A stretch of 64,000 bases of DNA, taken from NCBI GenBank assembly GCA_004556395.1, contig SFHK01000011.1:26762-90761 (forward strand), given 5' to 3'. Shown here in pieces: positions 31,441 through 40,315 of this stretch. The stretch's first letter is position 1. Every line of letters starts with the position of its first letter. Position numbers and translations under genes: made by a program. The notes under the pieces are model-generated. The model had not been told where the DNA came from and searched no databases. It saw only the letters and a list, made by a program, of their open reading frames with translations. This DNA comes from Clostridiales bacterium (GTDB taxonomy: Bacteria; Bacillota; Clostridia; Christensenellales; Aristaeellaceae).

Positions 31441-33036
31441 TCAGCCAAAATTCACGATTTCAGCCAGCTCGAGGTAGCGCTCCAGCCCGATGTTGTTGAT
31501 CTGGGCGAGGTAGGCGTCCCAGTCGGCGTCCAGATCCATCGTGCCGGTGATGAACTGAATCTTCGCCTGTTCGATGTAGTCATTCATCTGGGTCTTCAGC
31601 TCGTTGAACTCGGAGATCTTGTCAATGTCGTCGCACCACGCGAACTGCGGGAAGCCCGTCAGGTAGTAGTAGTTCTCATAGGCGACGGCACCCTTGTACA
31701 GGTAGGGCACGTGGTCGGTCGGCGTGCGGCCGAACAGGGATTCCTCGGTGCGGTAGTAGGGCACGGTGCCCACGTACCAGGTGGTGTTCTGCAGCACGTT
31801 GCGGCTGGTGAGGAAGAAGCGGGACGGCACGTTGCCGTTGATCGCGGGCTCGTCGCGCCACTCCCAGTTCACACCTTCGATGCCGTAGTCGATCATGACC
31901 ATGCCCTCGTTGGAGAACCAGAAGTCCAGCCACTTCATGGCAATGTCGGGGCGCTCGCAATCCTTGGTGATCGCGCCGAAGAGATACAGCGGCAGGTGAC
32001 CGTCGGTCGTCGCCACGCGCAGGCCGTTCGGGCCTTCCACGGGAGCCAGCACGTCGTATACGTCATAGCAGTTTTCCATCAGCGCCGGGGAGACGGTGAC
32101 GCCCGCCCAGAAGCCGCCGAACGCGCCGACGACGCGCTCCCTGGGGTCGTTCTTGTTCACGATGGACTGAAGCTGCGTGTTGTCCTGAATGAAGGTTTCC
32201 TCAGCGATCAGGCCCTCCTCAAAGAGGTGATGGATCCAGCGCAGACCCTCGCGGTATTCATCGGTGATGGCGGTCATGGAGACGTTTCCATCTGCGTCGG
32301 CTAACAGGGAATTGTGCTGCGGCGTGGGCTGGAAGGCGTTCATCAGATACACGGTGAAGTCGCCGCCATCCGTTCCGAAGGTGCCCATCATGGGGATTTC
32401 GTCGGATGGGTCGCCGTTGCCGTTCATGTCGTGGTCGCGCCAGTAGATCAGCATTTCTTCCAGCTCTTCCCACGTCTGCGGCTCGCCGTTGCCTGTGGCT
32501 TCCTGATACAAGGTCAGCCAGTCGTGGTTCACATACAGCTTGTTGCGCACCAGCACGTAGGTGGCGGGGTCGGTGCGGAAGAGCGTGTAGATGTGGCCGT
32601 CCGGCGCGGTGATGTTTTCCTTGATTTCGGGCTGCGCGGCAAACGCGGCCTTGATGTTGTAGCCGTATTCCTCGATCAGCTCGTCCAGCGGCAGCAGGAT
32701 GCCCGCCTGGCTGTACTGGGCTACGGTTTCGGTGGAAAAGCCAGTGGAATAGATGTCCGGGTACTCGCCGCTGGAAATGGAGAGGTTGAACTTGGTGGTG
32801 ACTTCGCTGGCGGGAACCTGAATCCAGTTCACGTGCACGCCGGTTTTCTCTTCATACCACAGCGTGGTTGTGTTGGTTTCCATGTCTTCGATCGTCGCGC
32901 CGGGGCTCATCCAGATGGTCAGCTCGTAGGGCTCGTCCACGATGGGGAACACGTTTACGTCGGAAACCGTAAGCGCGGAGGCGTTCACGGTCAGCGCCAG
33001 CAGAAGCGCCAGCAACAGAATGGTCAGCTTTTTCAT
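31441..33036 (-). CDS. Sugar ABC transporter solute-binding protein
   Basis: A 531-residue family-1 binding protein with signal peptide residues 1-22 (MKKLTILLLALLLALTVNAS) and no lipobox Cys. Family features include VNHDWLTLYQEATGNGEPQT and the acidic loop DHDMNGNGDPSDEIPMMGTF at about 168-221, typical of the LplA-like group. It lies third in a minus-strand operon (permease, permease, binding protein, oxidoreductase). This gene order differs from the other two ABC loci, where the binding protein comes first. A divergent membrane-sensor AraC gene at 35215 is the likely regulator. Confidence 0.9.
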   Translation of the reverse strand: MKKLTILLLALLLALTVNASALTVSDVNVFPIVDEPYELTIWMSPGATIEDMETNTTTLWYEEKTGVHVNWIQVPASEVTTKFNLSISSGEYPDIYSTGFSTETVAQYSQAGILLPLDELIEEYGYNIKAAFAAQPEIKENITAPDGHIYTLFRTDPATYVLVRNKLYVNHDWLTLYQEATGNGEPQTWEELEEMLIYWRDHDMNGNGDPSDEIPMMGTFGTDGGDFTVYLMNAFQPTPQHNSLLADADGNVSMTAITDEYREGLRWIHHLFEEGLIAEETFIQDNTQLQSIVNKNDPRERVVGAFGGFWAGVTVSPALMENCYDVYDVLAPVEGPNGLRVATTDGHLPLYLFGAITKDCERPDIAMKWLDFWFSNEGMVMIDYGIEGVNWEWRDEPAINGNVPSRFFLTSRNVLQNTTWYVGTVPYYRTEESLFGRTPTDHVPYLYKGAVAYENYYYLTGFPQFAWCDDIDKISEFNELKTQMNDYIEQAKIQFITGTMDLDADWDAYLAQINNIGLERYLELAEIVNFG

Positions 33037-33126
33037 GCTCTTCTTCCTTTCACAGGGTGGTTGTCGGGTCAGTCGGATGAGTGAGTCGGGAAGGTCAGTC
33101 GGGAAAGGGACGGGGTTGCAAAACGG

Positions 33127-34029
33127 TCAGCCCTTTACGGAGCCGATCATGATTCCCTGAACGAAATACTTCTGCACGAACGGGTACAGGATGAACATGG
33201 GCACGGAGGAAACGACGATCAGCGAATACTTCATCACGCGCTGGCGCTCCTGCATGGTGATCATCGATTCCACGTCCATGCTGCTGGTCATGTCCGCGGA
33301 GTCGTTGAGAATGAGGATTTCCCGCAGGAATACGGTCAGCGGCATCTTGTTTCGCGAGCTCAGATAGACCATCGCGTCAAAGTAGCTGTTCCACACGCCC
33401 ACGGCGTAGTACAGACCCACAACCGCCAGAATCGGCACCGACAGCGGCAGCACGATGCGCACCAGATACCGCATCTCGGCGCAGCCGTCCAGCTGGGCGG
33501 CCTCGCGCAGTTCGCGGGGAATCTGCGTGGAGAAGTACGTGCGCATGATGATCATATTGTACACCGACACGGACGCGGGCACCAGCACCGCCAGCGGATT
33601 GTCCAGCAGACCATAGGAGCGAATCGTCAGGTAGGTGGGAATCAGGCCGCCGCCGAAGTACATGGTGAAGACGAACAGACCCATGAACAGGTTCCGGCCG
33701 TCCAGATTCGGCTGCGCCAGCGGATAGGCCGCGCACACGCAGAAGATCAGCCCGAACAGCGCACCGACGACGGTATATAAAAGGGAGTTTCGGTAGCCGA
33801 TCCACACCGGGCCGTATTCGAACACCGCGCGGTATCCCGCATCCGACCATTTGGACGGCCAGATATTGACCGACAGCGTGCCCGCGCCGCCGTCAAACGA
33901 CGCGAAGATGACGAACAGCAGCGGGTAGGCGATGATCAGCGTGAACAGAACTATCAAAAGCGTGTTGACGCTGTAGAACACATAATCCTGCGCGCAGGGG
34001 CGGATGTGATTCTTATGTTGAAGACGCAC
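33127..34029 (-). CDS. Sugar ABC transporter permease (YtcP type)
   Basis: A 300-residue CUT1 permease with the EAA loop REAAQLDGCAEMRYLVRIVL at about 175-194. The usual Ala after DG is Cys here, a small departure. The C terminus YPFVQKYFVQGIMIGSVKG is typical. It lies 15 bases after the LplB-type gene. The 90 bases after it, before the binding protein, contain short repeats of GTCAGTCGG but no gene. Confidence 0.9.
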   Translation of the reverse strand: MRLQHKNHIRPCAQDYVFYSVNTLLIVLFTLIIAYPLLFVIFASFDGGAGTLSVNIWPSKWSDAGYRAVFEYGPVWIGYRNSLLYTVVGALFGLIFCVCAAYPLAQPNLDGRNLFMGLFVFTMYFGGGLIPTYLTIRSYGLLDNPLAVLVPASVSVYNMIIMRTYFSTQIPRELREAAQLDGCAEMRYLVRIVLPLSVPILAVVGLYYAVGVWNSYFDAMVYLSSRNKMPLTVFLREILILNDSADMTSSMDVESMITMQERQRVMKYSLIVVSSVPMFILYPFVQKYFVQGIMIGSVKG

Positions 34030-34044
34030 GTTGCCTGCCCTCCC

Positions 34045-34980
34045 TTACCACAGCGAGCTGCCGGAAAGGCGGCCCGTGACGCCGTTTACCGTAGCCAGCA
34101 GAATCAGATTGACGATGGCGACGAACAGGCCGATGGCCGTTGCCGAAGAATACTGCGGAAGCGTGCTGGTCAGACCCTGCTTATATACATAGGTGTTGAT
34201 GACCTCGGACGCGTTCAGGTTCATGCTGTTCTGAAGCAGATAGACCTTCTCATAGCCGACGCTCAGAAGGCTTCCGCAGCTCATGATCAGAAGCACGCAC
34301 ACGGTGGGCAGAAGCGAGGGAATATCCACGTGGCGGATGCGCTGAACGAGCGTGGCGCCGTCGATCAGCGCGGCTTCGTGCAGCTCGGAGGACACACCGC
34401 GCAGCGAGGCGATATAAATAATGGAAGAATAGCCCACGCCCTGCCACACGTTTGTCCACACGTAAATGTGCTTGAACGCGCTCTCGATGCCCATGTAGTT
34501 GCGCGCCGGAACGCCGAACAGCTGCATGATTGCGTTGAACAGGCCGGTGCGCGCGTCAAACATCTGAAGAATGATTGAGCACATGACAACGGTGGTAATG
34601 AAGTGCGGAAGATAGGAAATCGTCTGCACGAGCTTTCGAAACACGCTGCTGGTCAGGTAATGCACCGACAGTGCCAGCAGCAGTGCGCAGGGGAATGTCG
34701 CAATGCCATACGCGCCCAGCACCAGCGTGTTCTTCATGATGGTGAGGAATTTATAGTTGGAGATAAAACGGCTGATAAACCGCAGCCCGACCCACGGGCT
34801 TTCCGAGATTCGATCTGACGGCATGTAGTCCTTGAACGCGATCTGTATGCCGTACATCGGCACGTAGCGGAACAAAATCAGAACCGTCAGGGGTATCATC
34901 AGCATCAGATACAGCGCCCGGTTCTGCCACACGCGCCTGAAAAGGGGCTTCCTTTTCTCCGTGAGTACCTTGCCAGTCAC
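34045..34980 (-). CDS. Sugar ABC transporter permease (LplB type)
   Basis: A CUT1 permease of 311 residues from the GTG at 34980; a second in-frame GTG at 34989 sits one base from AAAGGA and is therefore less likely. Membrane segments start with ALYLMLMIPLTVLILFRYVP. The EAA loop is HEAALIDGATLVQRIRHVDI at about 207-226. It is the first gene of the third ABC operon and is divergent from the AraC sensor-regulator gene. Confidence 0.87.
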   Translation of the reverse strand: MTGKVLTEKRKPLFRRVWQNRALYLMLMIPLTVLILFRYVPMYGIQIAFKDYMPSDRISESPWVGLRFISRFISNYKFLTIMKNTLVLGAYGIATFPCALLLALSVHYLTSSVFRKLVQTISYLPHFITTVVMCSIILQMFDARTGLFNAIMQLFGVPARNYMGIESAFKHIYVWTNVWQGVGYSSIIYIASLRGVSSELHEAALIDGATLVQRIRHVDIPSLLPTVCVLLIMSCGSLLSVGYEKVYLLQNSMNLNASEVINTYVYKQGLTSTLPQYSSATAIGLFVAIVNLILLATVNGVTGRLSGSSLW

Positions 34981-35009
34981 GGCCGTCACATCCTTTCGCC
35001 TGTGCGATT

Positions 35010-35038
35010 ATGCTACTACAAAATGCCGCCCGGGGCAA
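35010..35038 (-). promoter_or_regulatory. Probable promoter of the third ABC operon
   Basis: On the minus strand TTGCCC (35033-35038) and TAGCAT (35010-35015) with a 17-bp spacer, a non-consensus promoter as expected for an activated operon. Confidence 0.45.
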
Positions 35039-35049
35039 CCGCCGATTCT

Positions 35050-35114
35050 TTTTTCAGCCGACAGAAGCGCTGAAAAAGCCGCTTTTCTATCCGACAATTC
35101 ATCAATTTCCGACA
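35050..35114. promoter_or_regulatory. Candidate AraC operator region between divergent genes
   Basis: An inverted repeat TTTTTCAGC (35050-35058) and GCTGAAAAA (35069-35077), plus three direct CCGACA copies at 35058-35063, 35091-35096 and 35109-35114. They lie upstream of the weak transporter promoter, where an AraC-type activator would bind. Confidence 0.4.
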
Positions 35115-35151
35115 TATTTTAGGAAAAACGGGGAAACGCGGTCTTCGAAAC

Positions 35152-35180
35152 TTGTTCTGTTTCGCGAAGAATGATATAAT
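35152..35180 (+). promoter_or_regulatory. Promoter of the AraC sensor-regulator gene
   Basis: TTGTTC at 35152-35157 and a perfect TATAAT at 35175-35180 with a 17-bp spacer; transcription would begin near 35187. Confidence 0.7.
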
Positions 35181-35214
35181 TGAACGCGATTCTGAATGCA
35201 TGGGGGAGTTCGCA

Positions 35215-37452
35215 GTGAAGCTTTCCGTTCGCCGCATGGCGGCCAGCCGCGTGTTTTCAAGGGTGCTTCTGTTTTATCTCGTGCTGGTGCTGTTCTTCGG
35301 CGGCGTGTGCTGCGCGGCCTATTTCTGGACGACGGAGACGAACGTGGAGCGGCTGGTGGAGCGCAATCGACTGGTGTTTGAGAACTCCGCAATCGGCCTG
35401 AGCAATACGTTTTCGACGATTGAAAGCTTCACGGAGACGCTGTACGACCAGAAGGAGCTGCAGACGCTGATGGGGAGCACGGCCCGCGAGCGCGGCAACC
35501 TGACCATCGGTATCTATAAGACGATCGAGGAGCTGCCCCTGCTCAGCGACAGCAGCGGCATTATCGGCGGCTATTTTGTGTATCTGCCCGCGGCCGATGT
35601 GATCATCGCGCCCAAGCAGGGCTATGTGGGCATTGAGAAATACTACGACGCGCATTTTGCCCTCGATCCGGCACAGCCCTTCGCAGACTGGAAGCGCGAG
35701 GTGCTCGAGGGCAGCGCGAATTCGATTCACGCCTCGTGGAGCCATCATTCCGAAATTCAGTACAGCTTGCCGCTGGCCAGCCGGCTGATCGGCGTTCCGA
35801 ATGCGCGCGCCGTGTTTCGGCTGAAGCCCGACCGGCTGCTGCGGCAGCTGTCAGTGTCGCTGCTGGACGAGGACGGCTGCGCCATGATCACGGACGCGGA
35901 GGGCACGATTCTCGCGGTAAGCGAAGGCGGCGCGGAGATTGCCCGCGTGCTGGACGGCTGCGTGCCAGCAGCGTCCGCGCGCGTGCAGACGCTGAAGCTG
36001 AACGAAAAAACATATCTGTGCTCCGCGGCCGACCTGACGCACTACGGCGTGCGCATGCTGATCTTTGCGCCGCGGAGCGCCGTGCGCGCCGAAGCGCGGG
36101 AGTCCATTCGCGGCATCCTGTCGGCGTTCGTGTGGACGGTCATCGGCGGTCTTGTCGTGCTGCTCGCGCTTCTGGCGCTGAGTTTCCGTCCGCTGTGGCC
36201 CATCGCGCAGCGTGTGGCGGAAACGGATGCGAACGGGCACGGCCTGAAGATGGTGTCCGAGGCGTTTCTGCGCATGGAACGGAACAACCGCCTTCTGGAA
36301 AAGCGGCTGGAGGAGCAGGCCGGGCACCTGCGCAACGGCTGCGTGAACCGGCTGATTCATGGCCGCGCCGCCGACGCGTACACGCTGGAAGACATGCTGC
36401 GCCATGCAGCTCTGCCCATTCACGGCAGTCATTTTGCCGGGGTGGCAATTCGGTTGGGTGAGGAAGCGGAGACCGAGGCTGCGCGCGCCATGACGCTGGA
36501 AATCCTCGAACGCTTCCGCGATCATCTCGTATTCCTGACGTTTGACAGCCTGTGCGTCGTCGACTGCCTGTTTTTCGAGGAAGAAGACGGCGAAACCGAC
36601 CTGAACGCCTATTTCGCCGGGGTATACGAGGGACTTCAGACGCTGTGCGGCGGCGAGCCCGAAATCTGCGTAGGTACGCGGTGCGACCGGTTGGAATGCG
36701 TGGCAGATTCGTTCCGCGCCGCCCGGCGCTTGCTGGGCGTATCGGCGCACGACGAGTGGCTCCAACTGGCGGAGGATAATCCCGGTGAAATCGCCATCAG
36801 CCGCGTGCTGACCAAGGACGAGGCGCAAAAGCTGGAAAATTGCACGGCGACCGGCGATCTCGCGGGCGTTACAAGGCTGCTGGATGAGATATACAATCGG
36901 AATTTCACTCAAAATCGCCTGACGGACTTTCAGCGGCAATATCTGTTCTGCCGTCTGATTGGCGTGCTGGCACGCATGCCGGGCGGCGAAACGCCCGCCG
37001 ACGCGCTGCCGGGAGACCTTCTGCATCGCACGGAGGGCGAATTCTTTGAATGGCTGACGGCGCGGCTCGCGGAGGCGTGCGAAGAAGCGCGCGACCGGAA
37101 TACGCAGAAATCCCAGCTGTTCGCGGACGGCGTGCGCGGCTATATCGATGAAAACTATGCCCGTTACGACCTGTCGCTGGCCGGGTTGGCGCTGCACTTT
37201 GGCGTGACAGGCAGCTATCTGTCCACGATCTTCAAAAAACAGATGGGCACGACCTTCTCCGCATATCTGGAGCAGGTGCGCATTCAGCAGGCCGAGAGGC
37301 TTTTAGCCGAACGGAAGCTTACGATTGACGAAATCGCCGCGCGGGTGGGCTATACCAATTCCGATTCCTTCCGCCGCGCATATAAAAGAGCGAGAGGCAT
37401 TAGCCCCTCGCAGTACAAGGAGAATCCGGGGGAAGGCGGGGCGGTCAGATGA
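35215..37452 (+). CDS. Membrane-sensor AraC-family regulator
   Basis: A 745-residue regulator. A membrane helix at about 18-40 (VLLFYLVLVLFFGGVCCAAY) is followed by an extracellular sensor of about 250 residues, a second helix at about 295-318 (AFVWTVIGGLVVLLALLALS), a cytoplasmic middle region and a C-terminal AraC domain at about 645-740 (FADGVRGYIDENYARYDLSL, then IDEIAARVGYTNSDSFRRAY). This one-piece architecture replaces a two-component system. The GTG at 35215 behind GGGGGAG is preferred to the ATG at 35200, which has no ribosome site. It is divergent from the third ABC operon and probably activates it. Its 3-prime end overlaps the convergent pyruvate kinase gene by eight bases. Confidence 0.88.
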   Translation: MKLSVRRMAASRVFSRVLLFYLVLVLFFGGVCCAAYFWTTETNVERLVERNRLVFENSAIGLSNTFSTIESFTETLYDQKELQTLMGSTARERGNLTIGIYKTIEELPLLSDSSGIIGGYFVYLPAADVIIAPKQGYVGIEKYYDAHFALDPAQPFADWKREVLEGSANSIHASWSHHSEIQYSLPLASRLIGVPNARAVFRLKPDRLLRQLSVSLLDEDGCAMITDAEGTILAVSEGGAEIARVLDGCVPAASARVQTLKLNEKTYLCSAADLTHYGVRMLIFAPRSAVRAEARESIRGILSAFVWTVIGGLVVLLALLALSFRPLWPIAQRVAETDANGHGLKMVSEAFLRMERNNRLLEKRLEEQAGHLRNGCVNRLIHGRAADAYTLEDMLRHAALPIHGSHFAGVAIRLGEEAETEAARAMTLEILERFRDHLVFLTFDSLCVVDCLFFEEEDGETDLNAYFAGVYEGLQTLCGGEPEICVGTRCDRLECVADSFRAARRLLGVSAHDEWLQLAEDNPGEIAISRVLTKDEAQKLENCTATGDLAGVTRLLDEIYNRNFTQNRLTDFQRQYLFCRLIGVLARMPGGETPADALPGDLLHRTEGEFFEWLTARLAEACEEARDRNTQKSQLFADGVRGYIDENYARYDLSLAGLALHFGVTGSYLSTIFKKQMGTTFSAYLEQVRIQQAERLLAERKLTIDEIAARVGYTNSDSFRRAYKRARGISPSQYKENPGEGGAVR

Positions 37453-38857
37453 CCTCGGCTTTCAGCATATTGGTGTTGCCGCTGGTGCCGTTGGTCAGGC
37501 CGCCGGTGATGACGAGGCGGTCGCCCTTCTGGAGATTGAACATGCGGCGCGCGAGGTTTTTGGCGCTGAAGAACAGCACGTCCGTGGAGTCATACTGTTC
37601 GCTGAGCGCGGGGGTCACGCCCCACGAAAGGGCGAGCTTGCGCCACGTCTTTTCGTTTGTGGTGACGCCCAGAATGTCCGCGGGCGAGCGGAAGCGGGAA
37701 ACCATGCGCACCGTCCTGCCGGACAGCGAGCTGACCACGATCAGTTTTGCGCCGATGTCGATGGACATGCCGCACACGGCGTGGGAAATGGCGTCCACCA
37801 CGTTGTGAATGCGGAACTCGGACTTCTGGAACATATCCGAATAGGCGACGTGCTTCTCCGTCTCCATGGCGATGCGCGACATGGTTTCCACGGCCAGCAC
37901 AGGGTATTTGCCCGCGGCGGTTTCGCCGGAGAGCATGATGGCGCTGGCGCCGTCGTACACGGCGTTGGCGACGTCCGAAATCTCCGCGCGGGTGGGGCGG
38001 ATGTTGCTGATCATCGATTCCAGCATCTCGGTGGCGGTGATGACGCGCTTGCCGAGCAGGCGGCACTTGGTAATCAGCTGTTTCTGAATGGCGGGCAGCT
38101 CCTCAAACGGAATCTCCACGCCCAGGTCGCCGCGCGCGACCATGATGCCGTCGCAGGCCGTGCAGATGTCCTCGATGTTGTCCACGCCCGAGCGGTTTTC
38201 GATCTTGGCGATCAGGTCGATGTCGTGAATGCCGTGTGCGGACAGAAATTCGCGCACGCTCACCAGATCCTCCCGGCGGGAGACGAACGAGCAGGCGATG
38301 AAGTCGACGTCGTTTTCCGCGCCGAACAGAATGTCGGACTTGTCCTGCTCGCTCAGGTATTCCTGATTGAACAGGCGGCCGGGAAAGCTCATGCTCTTCA
38401 GGTTGCTCAGCGTGCCGCCCGCGACGACGCGGCAGCGCGCTTCCGTGGGATTCGATTCCTCCACCTGAAGCTCGATCAGGCCGTTGTTGATCAGCACGCG
38501 GTTGCCGGGCTTCAGCTCGGCGCACAGACCGGGATAGCTCACCGACACGCGCTCCTCGCTGCCGGTGATTTTTTCAGTGGTCAGCGTGAAGATCGCGCCT
38601 TCCTTCAGCTCGATGCTGCCGTTTTCAAATTTGCCGATGCGGTATTCGGGGCCCTTCGTGTCCAGCATGATGGCAATGGGCATGTGCAGCTCTTCGCGCA
38701 CCCTGCGGATGGTCTGGATGTTTTTCAGGTGATCCTCGTGCGTGCCGTGCGAAAAATTGAGACGGGCGACGTTCATTCCGGCCAGACACATCCGGCGGAT
38801 GGTTTCCTCGTCCGAGCAGGCCGGGCCGATTGTGCAGATGATTTTGGTTTTCCTCAT
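37445..38857 (-). CDS. pyk: Pyruvate kinase
   Basis: A 470-residue pyruvate kinase, making pyruvate and ATP from phosphoenolpyruvate in glycolysis. It starts MRKTKIICTIGPAC and shows MNVARLNFSHG at about 27-37, LDTKGPEYRIG, the active-site IAKIENRSGVDNI with the catalytic Lys, GIMVARGDLGVEI, and VANAVYDGASAIMLSGETA. It ends soon after the C domain, without the extra PEP-utiliser domain found in Bacillus enzymes. The frame is open far upstream, but GGGAGG before 38857 and homology fix the start. The promoter, a cre match and a hairpin lie in the leader. Its last bases overlap the convergent AraC gene. Confidence 0.96.
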   Translation of the reverse strand: MRKTKIICTIGPACSDEETIRRMCLAGMNVARLNFSHGTHEDHLKNIQTIRRVREELHMPIAIMLDTKGPEYRIGKFENGSIELKEGAIFTLTTEKITGSEERVSVSYPGLCAELKPGNRVLINNGLIELQVEESNPTEARCRVVAGGTLSNLKSMSFPGRLFNQEYLSEQDKSDILFGAENDVDFIACSFVSRREDLVSVREFLSAHGIHDIDLIAKIENRSGVDNIEDICTACDGIMVARGDLGVEIPFEELPAIQKQLITKCRLLGKRVITATEMLESMISNIRPTRAEISDVANAVYDGASAIMLSGETAAGKYPVLAVETMSRIAMETEKHVAYSDMFQKSEFRIHNVVDAISHAVCGMSIDIGAKLIVVSSLSGRTVRMVSRFRSPADILGVTTNEKTWRKLALSWGVTPALSEQYDSTDVLFFSAKNLARRMFNLQKGDRLVITGGLTNGTSGNTNMLKAEVI

Positions 38858-38909
38858 GTTGTGCTTCCTCCCGTGTGCGTTGAATGAGAGGAATCTGTCA
38901 GGCTTGCGC

Positions 38910-38969
38910 GGAACCGTGATAAATGAAAGCGTTCGCTTCCATGACAGACTCCACCGCTTATACGGTTCC
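38910..38969 (-). promoter_or_regulatory. Structured 5-prime leader of pyk
   Basis: GGAACCGT at 38910-38917 pairs with ACGGTTCC at 38962-38969, enclosing a second hairpin formed by the cre-like palindrome at 38923-38940. The outer stem begins right at the predicted transcription start. Confidence 0.45.
38923..38937. promoter_or_regulatory. cre site (CcpA) in the pyk leader
   Basis: The 15 bases match the catabolite-response consensus WTGNAANCGNWNNCW at every position. It lies about 35-48 bases downstream of the predicted pyk start, a position usually linked to roadblock or modulation by CcpA. Confidence 0.6.
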
Positions 38970-38977
38970 AACAGAAT

Positions 38978-39006
38978 AGTATAGTTAGCCGTCGTAAAGA
39001 TTTCAA
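38978..39006 (-). promoter_or_regulatory. Promoter of pyk
   Basis: On the minus strand TTGAAA (39001-39006) and TATACT (38978-38983) with a 17-bp spacer. Confidence 0.7.
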
Positions 39007-39027
39007 CGACGGACATGGAAATTGGCG

Positions 39028-39102
39028 GATTTTTATCATTCCCCGGGGCGCAGGGAAACGCCGCCGGGAAGATTGACAATGCGAGGGCGCGTGTTGTAGA
39101 AT
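39028..39102 (+). repeat. Promoter-bearing repeat, copy A
   Basis: A 75-base element, nearly the same as 40181-40255. It ends in TTGACA (39073-39078) and TAGAAT (39097-39102) with an 18-bp spacer and drives the DUF4259 gene. Confidence 0.75.
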
Positions 39103-39159
39103 ATGAGTACGATGCATGGACAAGCGAAAAATGTTCCACGATCGTGGAGGTGAACGTTC

Positions 39160-40044
39160 ATGGGTTCATGGGGAACTTCGATTTTCGCGAACGATACCGC
39201 CTGTGATGTTCGCGGAATGTATGAAGAGCTTCTTTGCTATGGCCATACGCCGGAGGACGCGGAGCAGCAAGTGCTGCAAGAGCTTGAAATGGATATAGAC
39301 GATCCGGAAAACGATCCGGACGCATGGCTCGCTTTGGCGGCAACAGAATGGCGCTGCGGCCGGAAGCTGTCCGAAGACGTGCGAAAGGTCGCGCTGACGC
39401 TGATTGACCAGCCGGCATCTTCCGAACTGTGGGAGACGGAGAAACAGAAAGTCAATCGCAGGAAGGCGCTGGATCGGCTGCGCGAGCAGCTGAACGCCCC
39501 TCTGCCGCGCCCCAAACGACTGAAGCCTTTGCCGGTAATCCATTCGCCGTGGAATGTCGGGGATGTTGTCGCGCTCAGGCTCCCCGAAAATGATAAATAT
39601 CCGGTGCTTTCCGGGAAATACGCGCTGATCCTGATTACGGAGATAAGAACCTGCAAGGTTTCCCGTTATGCGCCTGCGGACAGGACGGAGGATATACCCT
39701 ATTTCAGTACCTACTATTGGTGGGGCGATGATCTTTCGCAGTGCTCCGAGATAATCGCGCAGGCAAGTTTCGCAGCGCTCCGTAAACGCTCTGTGGACAC
39801 GGATATTTGCGCATCACCGCAGATGCTTTTTCAGCCGTTCCAACTCCAATACGATGAAATGGACTTGTACGCGAAGCATCCGGTTGTTGGACACGTCAAC
39901 ATGGCGGATATTGCATCTGTGCGCTCGCAGTATCAATACGACTGTAGCTATGGGCTCTCTGAGATGGCTACGCTTCTAAGTATTCAGCATTGGCTTACGC
40001 ACGCAGAGCCTGTCAGCCTGTCCATCGGCCAAGAGAGGCGATAA
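39160..40044 (+). CDS. DUF4259 domain protein
   Basis: A 294-residue soluble protein. The N terminus MGSWGTSIFANDTACDV is the signature of DUF4259, a family of unknown function often found alone or near immunity-type genes. The conserved domain covers about the first 100 residues; the remaining 190 residues are not recognised (one striking segment is YFSTYYWWGDDL). GTGGAGGTG lies about seven bases before the ATG. It is transcribed from the repeat-borne promoter and ends at a hairpin terminator at 40077-40105. Confidence 0.8.
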   Translation: MGSWGTSIFANDTACDVRGMYEELLCYGHTPEDAEQQVLQELEMDIDDPENDPDAWLALAATEWRCGRKLSEDVRKVALTLIDQPASSELWETEKQKVNRRKALDRLREQLNAPLPRPKRLKPLPVIHSPWNVGDVVALRLPENDKYPVLSGKYALILITEIRTCKVSRYAPADRTEDIPYFSTYYWWGDDLSQCSEIIAQASFAALRKRSVDTDICASPQMLFQPFQLQYDEMDLYAKHPVVGHVNMADIASVRSQYQYDCSYGLSEMATLLSIQHWLTHAEPVSLSIGQERR

Positions 40045-40076
40045 ACAATTCGCAGGCCTGTGGATTTCGCTGTCTG

Positions 40077-40105
40077 CCCTGCCGCATTCCAGCGGCGGGG
40101 TTTTC
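40077..40105 (+). terminator. Terminator of the DUF4259 gene
   Basis: CCCTGCCGC at 40077-40085 pairs with GCGGCGGGG at 40092-40100 around a six-base loop and is followed by TTTTC. Confidence 0.8.
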
Positions 40106-40180
40106 TCATGCCATCGTTTTGTTGGGGTCAATAACGTCTTCCCGTTGCCGGGAAAATGGCAGCTATTATAAAACATGGTA

Positions 40181-40255
40181 GATTTATATCATTCTCCGGG
40201 ACGCAGGGAAACGCTGGCGGGCTGTTTGACAATGCGAGGGCGCGTGTTGTAGAAT
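40181..40255 (+). repeat. Promoter-bearing repeat, copy B
   Basis: The second copy of the 75-base element at 39028-39102, with TTGACA (40226-40231) and TAGAAT (40250-40255) conserved at the same 18-bp spacing. It drives the next small gene. The left part recurs loosely near 40728-40752 before the following gene. Confidence 0.75.
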
Positions 40256-40315
40256 ACAGATGCGACGCATGCTATAATCATAGTATCGAGATAGCTTTAT
40301 TATAAGGTGGGATTG

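Noticed and set aside
33037..33126. Short GTCAGTCGG repeats as an RNA element
   Set aside because: The repeats are few and short, and no stem or terminator forms; likely simple sequence drift in a short intergenic gap.
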